NCBI GenBank assembly: GCA_964532485.1
Contig: CAZHKE010000002.1
Span: 78,537-142,536 of the forward strand
DNA from: DATBSK01 sp964532485
GTDB taxonomy: Bacteria; Actinomycetota; Acidimicrobiia; IMCC26256; PALSA-555
Reading direction: 5' to 3'
Length of the DNA stretch: 64,000 nucleotides
Shown: one piece after another, positions 25,853-34,597 of the stretch
How positions within the stretch are numbered: position 1 is the stretch's first letter
Layout of the letters: every line of letters starts with the position of its first letter
Position numbers and translations under genes: made by a program
Notes under the pieces: generated by a model
Seen by the model: only the letters and a program-made list of their open reading frames with translations
What the model was told of the DNA's origin: nothing
Databases searched by the model: none

Positions 25853-26590
25853 GTGACGTTCACGCTCTACCCGGCGATCGACCTGCGTGCGGGTCGCGCC
25901 GTCAGGCTCCGACAGGGTGAGTTCGACGAGGAGACCGTCTACGACGACGACCCGGTCGCGGTCGCGCGCGCGTTCGCCGGTGCCGGCGCGGAGTGGCTGC
26001 ACGTCGTCGATCTCGACGCGGCGCGCACGGGCCAGCCGGCCAACCTCGCGAAGATCGAAGCCATCGCCGCTGCCGTACCGTGCAAGGTGCAGACCGGCGG
26101 GGGAGTGCGCAGCGTCGAGGCTGCGGGAGCACTCCTTGCGGCAGGCGCACGGCGCGTCGTCGTCGGGACCGCGGCCGTCGAGAGCCCCGAGCTGGTGGAG
26201 GAGCTGTGCCGGCTCCACCCGGGATCGGTCGCGGTCGGGCTCGACGCGCGCGGACGCGACGTCGCCGTGCGCGGTTGGACCGAGGACCCCGGCGTCGACC
26301 TCGTCGAGGCCGCGCTGCGGTTCGCCGAGGTCGGAGTCTCGGCGCTCGTCGTCACCGAGATCGCGCGTGACGGCACCATGGAGGGCCCCTCGCTCGACCA
26401 GCTCCTCGTCGTCCTCTCGGCGACGGACGTGCCGGTGATCGCGAGCGGTGGGGTGGGTTCGCTCGCAGATCTCGTGGCCCTCGCCGACGTCCGGGCCGGC
26501 GGACGGCGTCTGGCGGGGGCCATCGCCGGACGAGCGATCTACGAGGGCCGCTTCACGTTGGCGGAGGCGCTGGAGCGGCTCGGCGGGTGA
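25853..26590 (+). CDS. hisA: ProFAR isomerase
   Basis: 245-aa (beta/alpha)8 barrel that isomerises ProFAR to PRFAR. The N-terminus TLYPAIDLRAGRAVRL carries the catalytic Asp. The first phosphate site is QTGGGVRS, TEIARDGTMEGP holds the second catalytic Asp, and ASGGVGSLADL is the C-terminal phosphate loop. The GTG start is 34 bp after hisB. In most Actinobacteria this gene is the bifunctional HisA/TrpF enzyme PriA, but a separate trpF exists at 41665, so a HisA-only role is likely (inference). Confidence 0.92.
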   Translation: MTFTLYPAIDLRAGRAVRLRQGEFDEETVYDDDPVAVARAFAGAGAEWLHVVDLDAARTGQPANLAKIEAIAAAVPCKVQTGGGVRSVEAAGALLAAGARRVVVGTAAVESPELVEELCRLHPGSVAVGLDARGRDVAVRGWTEDPGVDLVEAALRFAEVGVSALVVTEIARDGTMEGPSLDQLLVVLSATDVPVIASGGVGSLADLVALADVRAGGRRLAGAIAGRAIYEGRFTLAEALERLGG

Positions 26591-26617
26591 GGTGGAGCGC
26601 CGGGCGTCGGCGCGGGG

Positions 26618-26623
26618 TACGGT
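26618..26623 (+). promoter_or_regulatory. -10 box TACGGT upstream of a tiny ORF
   Basis: TACGGT followed by 9 nt and ATG 26633. The spacing fits the leaderless promoters of this window. Confidence 0.35.
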
Positions 26624-26632
26624 CCCGGTCGG

Positions 26633-26680
26633 ATGGGTGCGCCTCCCGGCCAGGAAGGGCATCCCGACCAGCACCTGTGA
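26633..26680 (+). CDS. Possible 15-aa leader peptide
   Basis: ATG 26633 to TGA 26680 encodes MGAPPGQEGHPDQHL. It starts 9 nt after a TACGGT box and ends 14 bases before the ATG of the 70-aa gene. It could be a leaderless upstream ORF that couples or tunes expression of that gene. Support rests only on position and promoter geometry. Confidence 0.25.
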   Translation: MGAPPGQEGHPDQHL

Positions 26681-26694
26681 GAAGGGGGTCGCTG

Positions 26695-26907
26695 ATGAGC
26701 GAGGCAGGTCTCCTCGACGAGGGGTTCTTCCGGCGGTACCGCGAGCTGCTCGACGCGGAAGATGCCGCCTTCGACGAGCTCGAGCACGCCTACGAGGAAG
26801 GCGACCGGGCGCACTTCGAGCAGGACCTCACGCTGTGGCGGACGGTGTTGGAGCGCCGCCACACGTTCCTCGAGCGACACGGCATCGAAAGCCTCGTGAA
26901 CGGCTGA
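26695..26907 (+). CDS. Small acidic protein (70 aa)
   Basis: Acidic, helical protein beginning MSEAGLLDEGFFRRYRELLD and ending HTFLERHGIESLVNG, with no cysteine, signal peptide or membrane segment. I do not recognise a family. The ATG at 26695 has a good ribosome-binding site (AAGGGGG) 8 nt upstream; the open frame to its left is Arg-rich shadow. It follows hisA by 104 bp and is convergent with the acyltransferase gene. Confidence 0.6.
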   Translation: MSEAGLLDEGFFRRYRELLDAEDAAFDELEHAYEEGDRAHFEQDLTLWRTVLERRHTFLERHGIESLVNG

Positions 26908-26935
26908 TCGATCGGGCGCGCCGGGCGCGTCCGGA

Positions 26936-28915
26936 TCAGCCCGAGGTGGCGCCGGTGCTCGACGCGGCCGTGACCGCGTCGAGGAGCCGGGGCGCGACCC
27001 AACGCGGCCCGTCGCCCTCGTAGTGCCCGCCGTCGCGGGGGCGCAGCGTGACACCGTCGACCTGCTCGGGACAGGGTGGCCCGTCGGGGCACACGATCTC
27101 GGAGAGGTCGACGACGCTCACCGAGTCGGGATGCGCGGCCGCGAACTCGCCGAACAGCTCGTTGAGTCGGACGATCTTCTCGTCGTCCTCGGGGTTGCGC
27201 ACGTAGGTCTCGGCGTGCTCGGCCCGAGGTGGGTTCGTGAGCAGCACGAGATGCGCTCCGTTGGCGGTGATGAGCTTGCGTGACTCCTCCAGGCGCTCGA
27301 GCACCATCGCGTCGGCGGCCTTGGTGCCGAAGCGGAAGAGGCGGTCGCCGACACGCCGATCGGCGGTCTCCCAGGTGCTCAGCCAGAGCACCGTCTGCGG
27401 CGCCTGCTCGGCCACCTGCGACCTGAGGTAGGGCGCCGTGCCGTCGGAGCAGTCGCGACCCCACGGGATCGCCTCGCCGTCGGGCAGCGTCGGGACGCCG
27501 GTGATCAGCCCGCAGCCCGGTCGGGTCGCGACATGGAGCGTGATGCCGCGCGCGGCGGCTTCCTGCTGGAGCGCGTCGCTGAGCGACGCGGCGACCGAGT
27601 CGCCGAGGAGCAGGACGTTGCCGAGCGCGGGAGCCGGCGCGGGCCCGCTCGGGTCGGTCGCCACCGTCGGGCTCTCGACCACGCTCCCGGGCGTCGCGCC
27701 GAGGAAGGTCGGCGGCTCGCGCCCGCCGGTCGTCAGGAAGATCGAGATGATCGCGACCACCACGAACGCTGCCGGCGCGGCGACGCGCGCGAGCTGGCCC
27801 TTGATCGCCCCGTGCCGGATCGGGAGCTCGACGAAGTAGTACGAGAGTGTGGAGATCCCGAACGTCGCCACGAGCCGCACGAGCGCGAGGTCCCACCCCG
27901 ACAGCCCGGTGCGTGGCTCGGAGATCGCGACGACGACCGGCCAGTGGTACAGGTACAGGCCGTAGGAGATCAGGCCGATCCAGCGAATCGGCCGCAGCGA
28001 GAGCGCCCGGCCGATCGGTGAGCCCGCGGGCTGCACGATCGAGACGATCATGAACGCGGTCGCGACGGCGAACAGCAAGAAGCCGCCGTAGTAGAGCCAC
28101 GCCTGTGTGTCGGTGGTGCTGGTGAACGCCCAGAGCATGAACGCCGCCGCGGCGAAGCCGATCGCCTGCACGCCGCGGCGCTGGCCGTCGGTCGTCGGGC
28201 GCCAGCGCGTGAGGACGATCGCCAGCAGTGCGCCGACGAGAAGCTGGCTCGCGCGCGAGTCGGTGCCGTAGTACGCGCGCGACGGGTCCGACGAGTCGTA
28301 GGTGCTCATCATCACAGCGCTCGACGCGACGATGCCGCCGACGCAGACGGCGGCGAGCACGTTCGTCCGTCCCCTGCCGGCCTTGAGCGCGGCGAACGTG
28401 ATCAGGGGCCAGACCAGGTAGAACTGCTCCTCGATCGCGAGGGACCACGCGTGGCGCAGCGGCGACGCCTCGCTGAAGAGGTCGAAGTACGACTGCCCGG
28501 ACGCGATGAGGTGCCAGTTCGCGCCGTAGAAGAGCGTCCACAGCATGTCGCCGCGGATCGAGTCGAGTCGTGTCGGGTCGGCCTCGAAGTACGCCCACAG
28601 GCCGACGAGCAGCAGCGCGAGGAACAGCGCGGGCAGGAGCCGCTTGGCCCGCCGGGCCCAGAACGCCACGAAGTCGATGGCGCGGCTCCGGCCCCACTCG
28701 GTGATCAGCAGCGACGTGATCAGGTAGCCCGAGAGGACGAAGAACGTGTCGACGCCGAGGAACCCACCCTCGAAGACGCCCGACCCGAAGTGGAACGCCA
28801 TGACCGAGAGCACCGCCACGGCGCGCAGGCCGTCGAGCGCGGGCTTGTGGCCGAACCTGGTGGGCAGCGCGACGCCCGGGCCGCTCACGCCGGACGTCGT
28901 CGCTGCGTCGGGCAT
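26936..28915 (-). CDS. Membrane acyltransferase-3 with SGNH domain (OafA/PatB-like)
   Basis: 659 aa. The N-terminal acyltransferase-3 domain has about ten transmembrane helices (30-385) and the signatures LDGLRAVAVLSVMAFHFG (catalytic His), FFVLSGYLIT and SLAIEEQFYLVWP. One further helix near 395-415 leads to an extracytoplasmic SGNH hydrolase-like domain. That domain carries LLLGDSVAASL (Ser) and a C-terminal DGGHYEGDG in the Asp-x-x-His region. Such fusions O-acylate cell-wall or surface polysaccharides. ATG 28915 follows TAGATT by 7 nt (leaderless). Confidence 0.9.
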   Translation of the reverse strand: MPDAATTSGVSGPGVALPTRFGHKPALDGLRAVAVLSVMAFHFGSGVFEGGFLGVDTFFVLSGYLITSLLITEWGRSRAIDFVAFWARRAKRLLPALFLALLLVGLWAYFEADPTRLDSIRGDMLWTLFYGANWHLIASGQSYFDLFSEASPLRHAWSLAIEEQFYLVWPLITFAALKAGRGRTNVLAAVCVGGIVASSAVMMSTYDSSDPSRAYYGTDSRASQLLVGALLAIVLTRWRPTTDGQRRGVQAIGFAAAAFMLWAFTSTTDTQAWLYYGGFLLFAVATAFMIVSIVQPAGSPIGRALSLRPIRWIGLISYGLYLYHWPVVVAISEPRTGLSGWDLALVRLVATFGISTLSYYFVELPIRHGAIKGQLARVAAPAAFVVVAIISIFLTTGGREPPTFLGATPGSVVESPTVATDPSGPAPAPALGNVLLLGDSVAASLSDALQQEAAARGITLHVATRPGCGLITGVPTLPDGEAIPWGRDCSDGTAPYLRSQVAEQAPQTVLWLSTWETADRRVGDRLFRFGTKAADAMVLERLEESRKLITANGAHLVLLTNPPRAEHAETYVRNPEDDEKIVRLNELFGEFAAAHPDSVSVVDLSEIVCPDGPPCPEQVDGVTLRPRDGGHYEGDGPRWVAPRLLDAVTAASSTGATSG

Positions 28916-28922
28916 CGAGCCA

Positions 28923-28928
28923 AATCTA
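28923..28928 (-). promoter_or_regulatory. -10 box TAGATT, leaderless promoter for the acyltransferase
   Basis: Minus-strand TAGATT, 7 nt, ATG 28915. Confidence 0.5.
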
Positions 28929-29552
28929 CCGACCGACCTCCCCGATCAACCGGTCGGCTGCTGACACGACCGGGTCGGTGCGACCGACGAAGAAGTGGCT
29001 CGCGCCGGGCACGATCTCGAGCGTGGTCGCCTGCCAGTTCGCGACCGCTGCTTCGATCTGCTCAGGCGCTCGGACCTCGTCGTGCTCCGCGAGCACGAGG
29101 TGCTTCGGCCGCGGATCGTCGGCGACCCGGGCCCGCTCACCCGTGAAGTGCAGCGGGGGCGCGATCGCGAGCCATGCCTGCACTCGGTCGTGGAGGAGCG
29201 AGAGTGTCACGTCGGCGCCGAACGACCAGCCGGCAACCACGAGCGGGAGCGACGGCTCGACTTCGGCTGCCAGCGCATCGAGCGCCGCGGACGCGTCGGC
29301 ACGCTCGCCGCGCCCCTCGTCGAAGGAGCCCGTGCTGCGTTCGACGCCGCGGAAGTTGAATCGCAGGCAGGTCACGCCACGTTCGGGCAGGGCACCGAAG
29401 AGCGCCGAGATCACGATGCTGCGCATCGTGCCGCCGTACTGGGGATGCGGGTGACACAGCAAGGCAGCTGCGCGCGCGTCGCCGGTCGCCAACGCGAGCT
29501 CGGCCTCCAGCTCGACGGTGTCGTCGACAGGCAGCGTCCGGTGCTCGCTCAC
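28926..29552 (-). CDS. Alpha/beta hydrolase (dienelactone-hydrolase-like)
   Basis: 208-aa soluble hydrolase of the short KANL3/Tex30/DLH-like type. CHPHPQYGGTM supplies the oxyanion region, the nucleophile elbow is AGWSFGAD, LVLAEHDEV carries the acid residue, and GASHFFVGR holds the catalytic His. The GTG start at 29552 follows TACGAT by 6 nt. Its promoter is back to back with that of the thioesterase gene. Its stop lies inside the -10 region of the downstream acyltransferase. The substrate is unknown. Confidence 0.85.
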   Translation of the reverse strand: MSEHRTLPVDDTVELEAELALATGDARAAALLCHPHPQYGGTMRSIVISALFGALPERGVTCLRFNFRGVERSTGSFDEGRGERADASAALDALAAEVEPSLPLVVAGWSFGADVTLSLLHDRVQAWLAIAPPLHFTGERARVADDPRPKHLVLAEHDEVRAPEQIEAAVANWQATTLEIVPGASHFFVGRTDPVVSAADRLIGEVGR

Positions 29553-29558
29553 AGCGGC

Positions 29559-29564
29559 ATCGTA
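29559..29564 (-). promoter_or_regulatory. -10 box TACGAT, leaderless promoter for the hydrolase
   Basis: Minus-strand TACGAT, 6 nt, GTG 29552. Divergent with the TAGCCT at 29585-29590. Confidence 0.5.
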
Positions 29565-29584
29565 TGGGCCATCAGCGCGCTCGG

Positions 29585-29590
29585 TAGCCT
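29585..29590 (+). promoter_or_regulatory. -10 box TAGCCT, leaderless promoter for the thioesterase
   Basis: TAGCCT, 8 nt, GTG 29599. It decides the start, since the open frame extends further left into the divergent promoter. Confidence 0.5.
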
Positions 29591-29598
29591 CGGCGGCC

Positions 29599-30423
29599 GT
29601 GGCGACGCGGTTCGAGCGCGATACGGCGATCGAGAAGGTCGGCGACGGTCGCTACCGCGCGTCGCTCGACGCCGGCTGGTGGGTGCAGCGCGGTCCGAAC
29701 GGGGGCTACCTCGCGGCGATCATGCTGCGGGCGATCGTCGACGCCGTCGGGGACGAGACGCGCGCGCCGCGCTCGTTGACCGTGCACTACGCCACCGCCC
29801 CGGAAGAGGGCGAGGTCGTCGTCGCGACCGACATCGTGCGCGCCGGTCGTTCGCTCACGTCGTGCACCGCGCGCCTGCACCAGGACGACCGCCTCGTGGC
29901 CGTCGCCGTGGCGGCGTGCTCCAGCCCGCGCGAAGGTCCGGAGTTCTGCGATCTCGTCATGCCGGAGGCCACCCCCGCAGCCGAGCTCGAACGGCGTGAC
30001 CTGCACGCGGAAGCGCCCCGGTTCGCACGCCGCTGGGACAGCCGCTGGGCGGTCGGCACGCCCCCGTTCGACGCCGACGGGGCCCCGGCGCGGAGCCACG
30101 TCGCGCTCGGCGGCTCCTGGATGCGACTGGAGGAGCCGCAGCTGTTCGATGCGCCGGCGATCGCCGCGCTCGCAGATGCACACATCCCGCCGATCTTCGT
30201 TCGGACCGATGAACCGCTCGTCGTCCCGACGGTCGACCTCACCGTGCACTTCCGACGAGCGCTGCCGCATCCTCGGATCTCCCTCGACGGCTTCCTCCTC
30301 GCCGTCTTCCGGACGAACGCCGCCGCGGACGGCTTCATGGAGGAGGACGGCGAGATCTGGTCGCCAGACGGCACGCTGCTCGCCCAGAGCCGGCAGCTCG
30401 CCGTGATCCTGCCGATGTCGTGA
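29599..30423 (+). CDS. Double-hotdog acyl-CoA thioesterase family protein
   Basis: 274 aa, two hotdog halves (TesB/thioesterase-like 3HBA type). WWVQRGPNGGYLAAIMLRAIVDAV is the long helix of the first hotdog; FVRTDEPLVVPTVDLTVHFRRALPH belongs to the second. It probably hydrolyses acyl-CoA thioesters, consistent with other acyl-CoA genes in the window; the chain-length preference cannot be read. The stop is 12 bp from that of the convergent oligopeptidase gene. Confidence 0.85.
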   Translation: MATRFERDTAIEKVGDGRYRASLDAGWWVQRGPNGGYLAAIMLRAIVDAVGDETRAPRSLTVHYATAPEEGEVVVATDIVRAGRSLTSCTARLHQDDRLVAVAVAACSSPREGPEFCDLVMPEATPAAELERRDLHAEAPRFARRWDSRWAVGTPPFDADGAPARSHVALGGSWMRLEEPQLFDAPAIAALADAHIPPIFVRTDEPLVVPTVDLTVHFRRALPHPRISLDGFLLAVFRTNAAADGFMEEDGEIWSPDGTLLAQSRQLAVILPMS

Positions 30424-30435
30424 TGGACTCGCGCG

Positions 30436-32559
30436 TCACGTGTCGGAGACGCCCATCTCGTCGAGCGCGAACGCGAGGACCTGGGCCTCTTCGCGCCATG
30501 ACTCGTAGCGGCCCGATGGGCCGTGGTGACCCGCGCCGAGCTCGGTCTTGAGGAACAGCACGCCCGCGTCGGGCTGCGTGACGGTCGCGCGCATCTTCGC
30601 GACCCACTTGGCGGGCTCCCAGTACTGCACGCGCGGATCGTTGAGCCCGGCGGTGACGAACAGGGCCGGGTAGGCCTGGTCGGTCACGTTGTCGTAGGGC
30701 GCGTAGCTCTTGATGTAGTCGTAGATCGCACGGTCGTGGACCGGATCGCCCCACTCCTCCCATTCGGTGATGGTCAAGGGCAGTGACTCGTCGAGCATCG
30801 TCGTCAGGCAGTCGACGAACGGGACCTCCGCCACGATCGCGTGGAACAGGTCGGGGCGGAGGTTCGTCACCGCACCCATGAGGAGACCGCCGGCGCTGCC
30901 GCCTCGCGCGACGAGTCGCGCGGGTGACGTGTAGCCCTGCTCGACCAGGTGCTCCGCGCACGCGATGAAGTCTGTGAACGTGTTGCGCTTGCGTCCGAGC
31001 TTGCCGTCCTCGTACCAGGGCCTCCCCAGCTCGCCGCCACCGCGCACGTGGGCGATCGCGTAGGCGACGCCACGCTCCAGCAGGCTGACCCTCGTCGACG
31101 AGAAGACCGGGTCGATGCTCACCTCGTAGGAGCCGTACCCGTAGAGCAGGAGCGGTGCCGAGCCGTCGAGCGCGAGGCCGTTGCGGTGGACGACCGAGAT
31201 CGGCACGCGGATGCCGTCGGGTGCGGTGGCCCACAGCCGATGGGTCTCGAACTCGTCGGCGTCGTATCCCTCGACCGGCTGCACCTTGACGGTCGTCGCG
31301 GTGCGCGCGTCGAGGTCGTAGTCGATGTCGGAGCGCGGGACGACGAGTGAGGTGTACCCGTAGCGAACGACCGTCGTGTCGAACTCGGGGTTCGCGCCCA
31401 ACCACGCCGAGTACACCTCGTCGGGCATCGCGACGAGATGCTCTTCGGGGTCGGCGCCGTCGCCGAGGCGCAGGACGCGGAGTCGCTCGAGCCCGTCCGC
31501 CCGCTCGGAGACGACGAGATGGTTCGCGAACGCGTCCACGTCGGCGAGCCTGACCTCGGGTCGGTGGGGGACGACCTCGACCCAGTCGGCCCGGCTCGTC
31601 GAGCTCGCGGGCGCGACCATGAGCTTGAAGTTCTCGGAGCCGTCGGCGTTGGTGAGGATGTAGAGGCGGTCGTCGCCAGCGGCGTTCGCGTGATGCTCGA
31701 TGTGGTACTCGACTCCCTGCTCGCGCGGCGCGACGCAGCGCGGCGGTGCCGTCGGATCGCCGGCCGCGACGAGATGCACCTCCGATGTCAGCTTCGACGC
31801 AGCGCTGATGACGACGACACCGCCGCTGCGCGCCCGCCCGAGGCTCACGTAGAACCGCTCGTCGTCCTCCTGGAAGACGAGCACGTCGTCGTCGGTGTTG
31901 GTGCCCAGGCGATGCCGCCAGATCTGGTAGGGGCGGACCGCCTCGTCGGGCCGCACGTAGAAGAGCGTCTGGTCGTCGTTCGCCCACGCGAGGCCGTAAT
32001 AGGTGTTCTCGATCACGTCGTCGAGATCGGAGCCGACCTCGAGGTCGCGCACCCGCAGGGTCGCCCGCTCTGCTCCCGTCACGTCGACGCCGAATGCGAG
32101 AGAGCGCTGGCCGGGGGAGAGCGAGAGCGTGCGGAGCACGAAGTACTCGTTGCCCTCGGCGAGCTCGTTCTCGTCGAGCACGATCTGCTCGCCAGACGTG
32201 GTGCCGGGTGCCGAGTCGGGATCGGGCGGCGTCGTCTCCCCGGCCGGCCGGCGGCAATGGATCGCGTAGTCGCGCCCCTCGACGGTGCGGACGTAGTACT
32301 CCCACGAGCCGCGCCGAATCGGAGCGGAGACGTCGGTCTCGCGGATCCGCCGCTTGATCTCCTCGAAGACGACGTCCCGGCGCGCGAACGTGTGGGCGAG
32401 TCCCGCGTCGGTGAACGCGTTCTCGTCCTCGAGATACCGGCGCACCGCAGGGTCGTCGCGGTCGCGCATCCAGAACCACTCGTCGACCCGCTCGTCGTCG
32501 AGGTGACGCAGCGTCGTCGGGCGGCGCGGTGCGCGCGGTGGTTCGCGATCGGCGACCAT
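30436..32559 (-). CDS. ptrB: Oligopeptidase B (S9A prolyl-oligopeptidase family)
   Basis: 707-aa cytosolic serine peptidase. An N-terminal beta-propeller (about 70-410) is followed by an alpha/beta-hydrolase domain. HVRGGGELGRPWYEDGK leads into the nucleophile RGGSAGGLLMG, and the catalytic His is in ELGAGHHGPSGRYE. DEWFWMRDRDDPAVRRYL near the N-terminus is the family opening. OpB cleaves after basic residues in short peptides. ATG 32559 is preferred; GTG 32601 or ATG 32592 would add 14 or 11 residues with no family support. Confidence 0.9.
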   Translation of the reverse strand: MVADREPPRAPRRPTTLRHLDDERVDEWFWMRDRDDPAVRRYLEDENAFTDAGLAHTFARRDVVFEEIKRRIRETDVSAPIRRGSWEYYVRTVEGRDYAIHCRRPAGETTPPDPDSAPGTTSGEQIVLDENELAEGNEYFVLRTLSLSPGQRSLAFGVDVTGAERATLRVRDLEVGSDLDDVIENTYYGLAWANDDQTLFYVRPDEAVRPYQIWRHRLGTNTDDDVLVFQEDDERFYVSLGRARSGGVVVISAASKLTSEVHLVAAGDPTAPPRCVAPREQGVEYHIEHHANAAGDDRLYILTNADGSENFKLMVAPASSTSRADWVEVVPHRPEVRLADVDAFANHLVVSERADGLERLRVLRLGDGADPEEHLVAMPDEVYSAWLGANPEFDTTVVRYGYTSLVVPRSDIDYDLDARTATTVKVQPVEGYDADEFETHRLWATAPDGIRVPISVVHRNGLALDGSAPLLLYGYGSYEVSIDPVFSSTRVSLLERGVAYAIAHVRGGGELGRPWYEDGKLGRKRNTFTDFIACAEHLVEQGYTSPARLVARGGSAGGLLMGAVTNLRPDLFHAIVAEVPFVDCLTTMLDESLPLTITEWEEWGDPVHDRAIYDYIKSYAPYDNVTDQAYPALFVTAGLNDPRVQYWEPAKWVAKMRATVTQPDAGVLFLKTELGAGHHGPSGRYESWREEAQVLAFALDEMGVSDT

Positions 32560-32662
32560 CAGCCCGGCAGTCTCCCACCCGGTCCTGTGCATCCTCGCCA
32601 CCGATCCGACGACACCGATCTCGTCGCTCGAATACGCAGCCAGAAGGGAATCTCGCGACGGC

Positions 32663-32668
32663 TACGCT
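32663..32668 (+). promoter_or_regulatory. -10 box TACGCT for hisI-trpE
   Basis: TACGCT followed by 10 nt and ATG 32679, so the leader would be only a few bases. No Shine-Dalgarno sequence. Confidence 0.4.
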
Positions 32669-32678
32669 CGATTGCGCG

Positions 32679-33059
32679 ATGAGCACGAGCGCGACACCGA
32701 TCGCGGCCACGGATGCGGAGATCCAGTCGATCCGTTGGAACGACGACGGCCTCGTTCCGGCGATCGTGCAGGACGAGGCCTCGGGCCAGGTCCTGATGAT
32801 GGCGTGGGTGAACGAGGAGTCCCTGCGTCGCACCCTCTCCGAGGGGCGGACGGTCTTCTGGAGCCGGAGCCGACAGGAGCTCTGGCGCAAGGGCGACACG
32901 TCGGGCGATCGCCAATGGCTGCGGGCCGCCCACTACGACTGCGACGGTGACGTCCTGCTCTTCGTCGTCGAGCAGGAGGGGAGGGGCGCCTGCCACACGG
33001 GTGCGCGCAGCTGCTTCTTCCGTGCGTTCGGCGACGGCTCCGAACCCGGTCCCCGGTGA
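32679..33059 (+). CDS. hisI: Phosphoribosyl-AMP cyclohydrolase
   Basis: 126-aa monofunctional PRA-CH (no fused HisE), third step of histidine synthesis. FWSRSRQELWRKGDTSGDRQ is the substrate/Zn region, YDCDGDVLL carries the Mg/Zn ligands, and GACHTGARSCFFR ends the zinc site. The TGA overlaps the trpE GTG (GTGA), so this histidine gene is coupled to a tryptophan gene and is far from the main his block. Confidence 0.95.
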   Translation: MSTSATPIAATDAEIQSIRWNDDGLVPAIVQDEASGQVLMMAWVNEESLRRTLSEGRTVFWSRSRQELWRKGDTSGDRQWLRAAHYDCDGDVLLFVVEQEGRGACHTGARSCFFRAFGDGSEPGPR

Positions 33060-34597
33060 GCGACGCCGCGGTCCGGCCCTCGCGCGACGACTTCCGATCG
33101 CTGGCGCGCGACCACACCGTCGTCCCGGTGTGGCGCGAGGTGCTCGCCGACCTCGAGACGCCCGTGTCGGCCTTCGTGAAGCTCGTCGGCGCGGCCCGCG
33201 ACGGCGGCCCCGGCTTCCTGCTCGAATCGGTCGAGCGCGCCGAACGTTGGGGCCGCTTCTCGTTCCTCGGTCGCGACCCGGCGTGCACGCTCGTCGTGCG
33301 CGGTCGGCACGTCGAGGTCGATGGTGAGCTCCCGCCCGACGTCCCACGCGATCTGGGAGCGCTCGCCGCGCTGGAGGCGCTGCTCGCGTGCCACCGCGCG
33401 CCGACGATCCCCGAGCTGCCCCCGTTCCATGGCGGCGTGGTCGGCTATCTCGGCTACGACGTCGTTCGAGAGATCGAGCACCTGCCCGCCGTGCCGAGCG
33501 ACGCTGTCGGGCTCCCCGACGCGGTGCTCTCGCTCACCGGGCACGTCACCGCGTTCGACCACTTCCGTCAGCGGCTCTGCCTCATCGAGAACGTGTTCCT
33601 CGGCGATGCGGATCGCGACCAGGCCGCGATCGACGCTGCGTACGACCGCGCGTGCGCGCGCCTCGACGACCTCGTCGAAGAGCTGGCTCGCCCGCTGCCG
33701 TACACACCGTCACCGCCGCCCGCCGACGAGCTGCACGAGCTGCCCGAGGTGCGGTCGTCGATGGCAGGCGACATCTACCGCGGCGCCGTCGAGGTCGCGC
33801 GCGAGCACATCCTCGCGGGTGACGCGTTCCAGATCGTGCTCGCCCAGCGCTTCGACATCGAGGACGAGCTCGACCCGTTCGACGTCTACCGGGTGCTCCG
33901 GCAGGTGAACCCGTCGCCGTACATGTACGTCGTCCGGCACCCGGAGGTCACGCTCGTCGGGTCCTCGCCCGAGCCGATGGTGCAGGTGCTCGACGGGCGC
34001 GTGATCATCCGGCCGATCGCGGGCACTCGCTTCCGGGGACGTACCGACGAGCACGACCGGCGCCTCGCCGCCGAGCTCGGGGAGAACCCCAAGGAGCGCG
34101 CCGAGCACGTGATGCTCGTCGACCTCGCCCGCAACGACATCGGGCGCGTGGTGGAGTTCGGCACCGAGCACGTCGAGGAGCTCATGACGCTCGAGCGCTA
34201 CTCGCACGTGATGCACCTCACGAGCCAGGTCGCCGGCGACCTCGCCGACGGTCGGAACGCCGTCGACGTGCTGCGCGCGACGTTCCCGGCCGGCACCGTC
34301 AGTGGTGCGCCGAAGGTGCGGGCGATGGAGATCATCGACGAGCTGGAGCCGGTCAAGCGTGGGCCCTACGCCGGGGTCGTCGGATACGTCGACTTCTCCG
34401 GCAACCTCGACACCGCGATCGCGATCCGCACGATGGTCTGGCACGACGGGCAGGCGAGCGTCTCGGCGGGTGCGGGGATCGTCGCCGACTCCGATCCGGT
34501 CGACGAGGACCTCGAGTGCCACAACAAGGCCCGCGCGCTCCTCACGGCCGCGGGTGCGGCCCGACGGCTGACCCCACTCGCCACGGGAGTCCGATGA
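33056..34597 (+). CDS. trpE: Anthranilate synthase component I
   Basis: 513-aa chorismate-using enzyme, first committed step of tryptophan synthesis. The feedback-site LLES motif is at residues 55-58 (GFLLESVERAERWGRFSF), implying inhibition by tryptophan. The catalytic half contains RPIAGTRFRGRTDEHD, HVMLVDLARNDIGRV, FPAGTVSGAPKVRAMEII and YAGVVGYVDFSG. It has no fused TrpG domain, and trpG is not in the window. GTG 33056 overlaps hisI, and the stop overlaps ygfZ (ATGA). Confidence 0.95.
   Translation: MSDAAVRPSRDDFRSLARDHTVVPVWREVLADLETPVSAFVKLVGAARDGGPGFLLESVERAERWGRFSFLGRDPACTLVVRGRHVEVDGELPPDVPRDLGALAALEALLACHRAPTIPELPPFHGGVVGYLGYDVVREIEHLPAVPSDAVGLPDAVLSLTGHVTAFDHFRQRLCLIENVFLGDADRDQAAIDAAYDRACARLDDLVEELARPLPYTPSPPPADELHELPEVRSSMAGDIYRGAVEVAREHILAGDAFQIVLAQRFDIEDELDPFDVYRVLRQVNPSPYMYVVRHPEVTLVGSSPEPMVQVLDGRVIIRPIAGTRFRGRTDEHDRRLAAELGENPKERAEHVMLVDLARNDIGRVVEFGTEHVEELMTLERYSHVMHLTSQVAGDLADGRNAVDVLRATFPAGTVSGAPKVRAMEIIDELEPVKRGPYAGVVGYVDFSGNLDTAIAIRTMVWHDGQASVSAGAGIVADSDPVDEDLECHNKARALLTAAGAARRLTPLATGVR

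Noticed and set aside
25853..26590. Bifunctional PriA
   Set aside because: A complete trpF lies in the same window, so I call this hisA; residue-level analysis would be needed to exclude residual bifunctionality.
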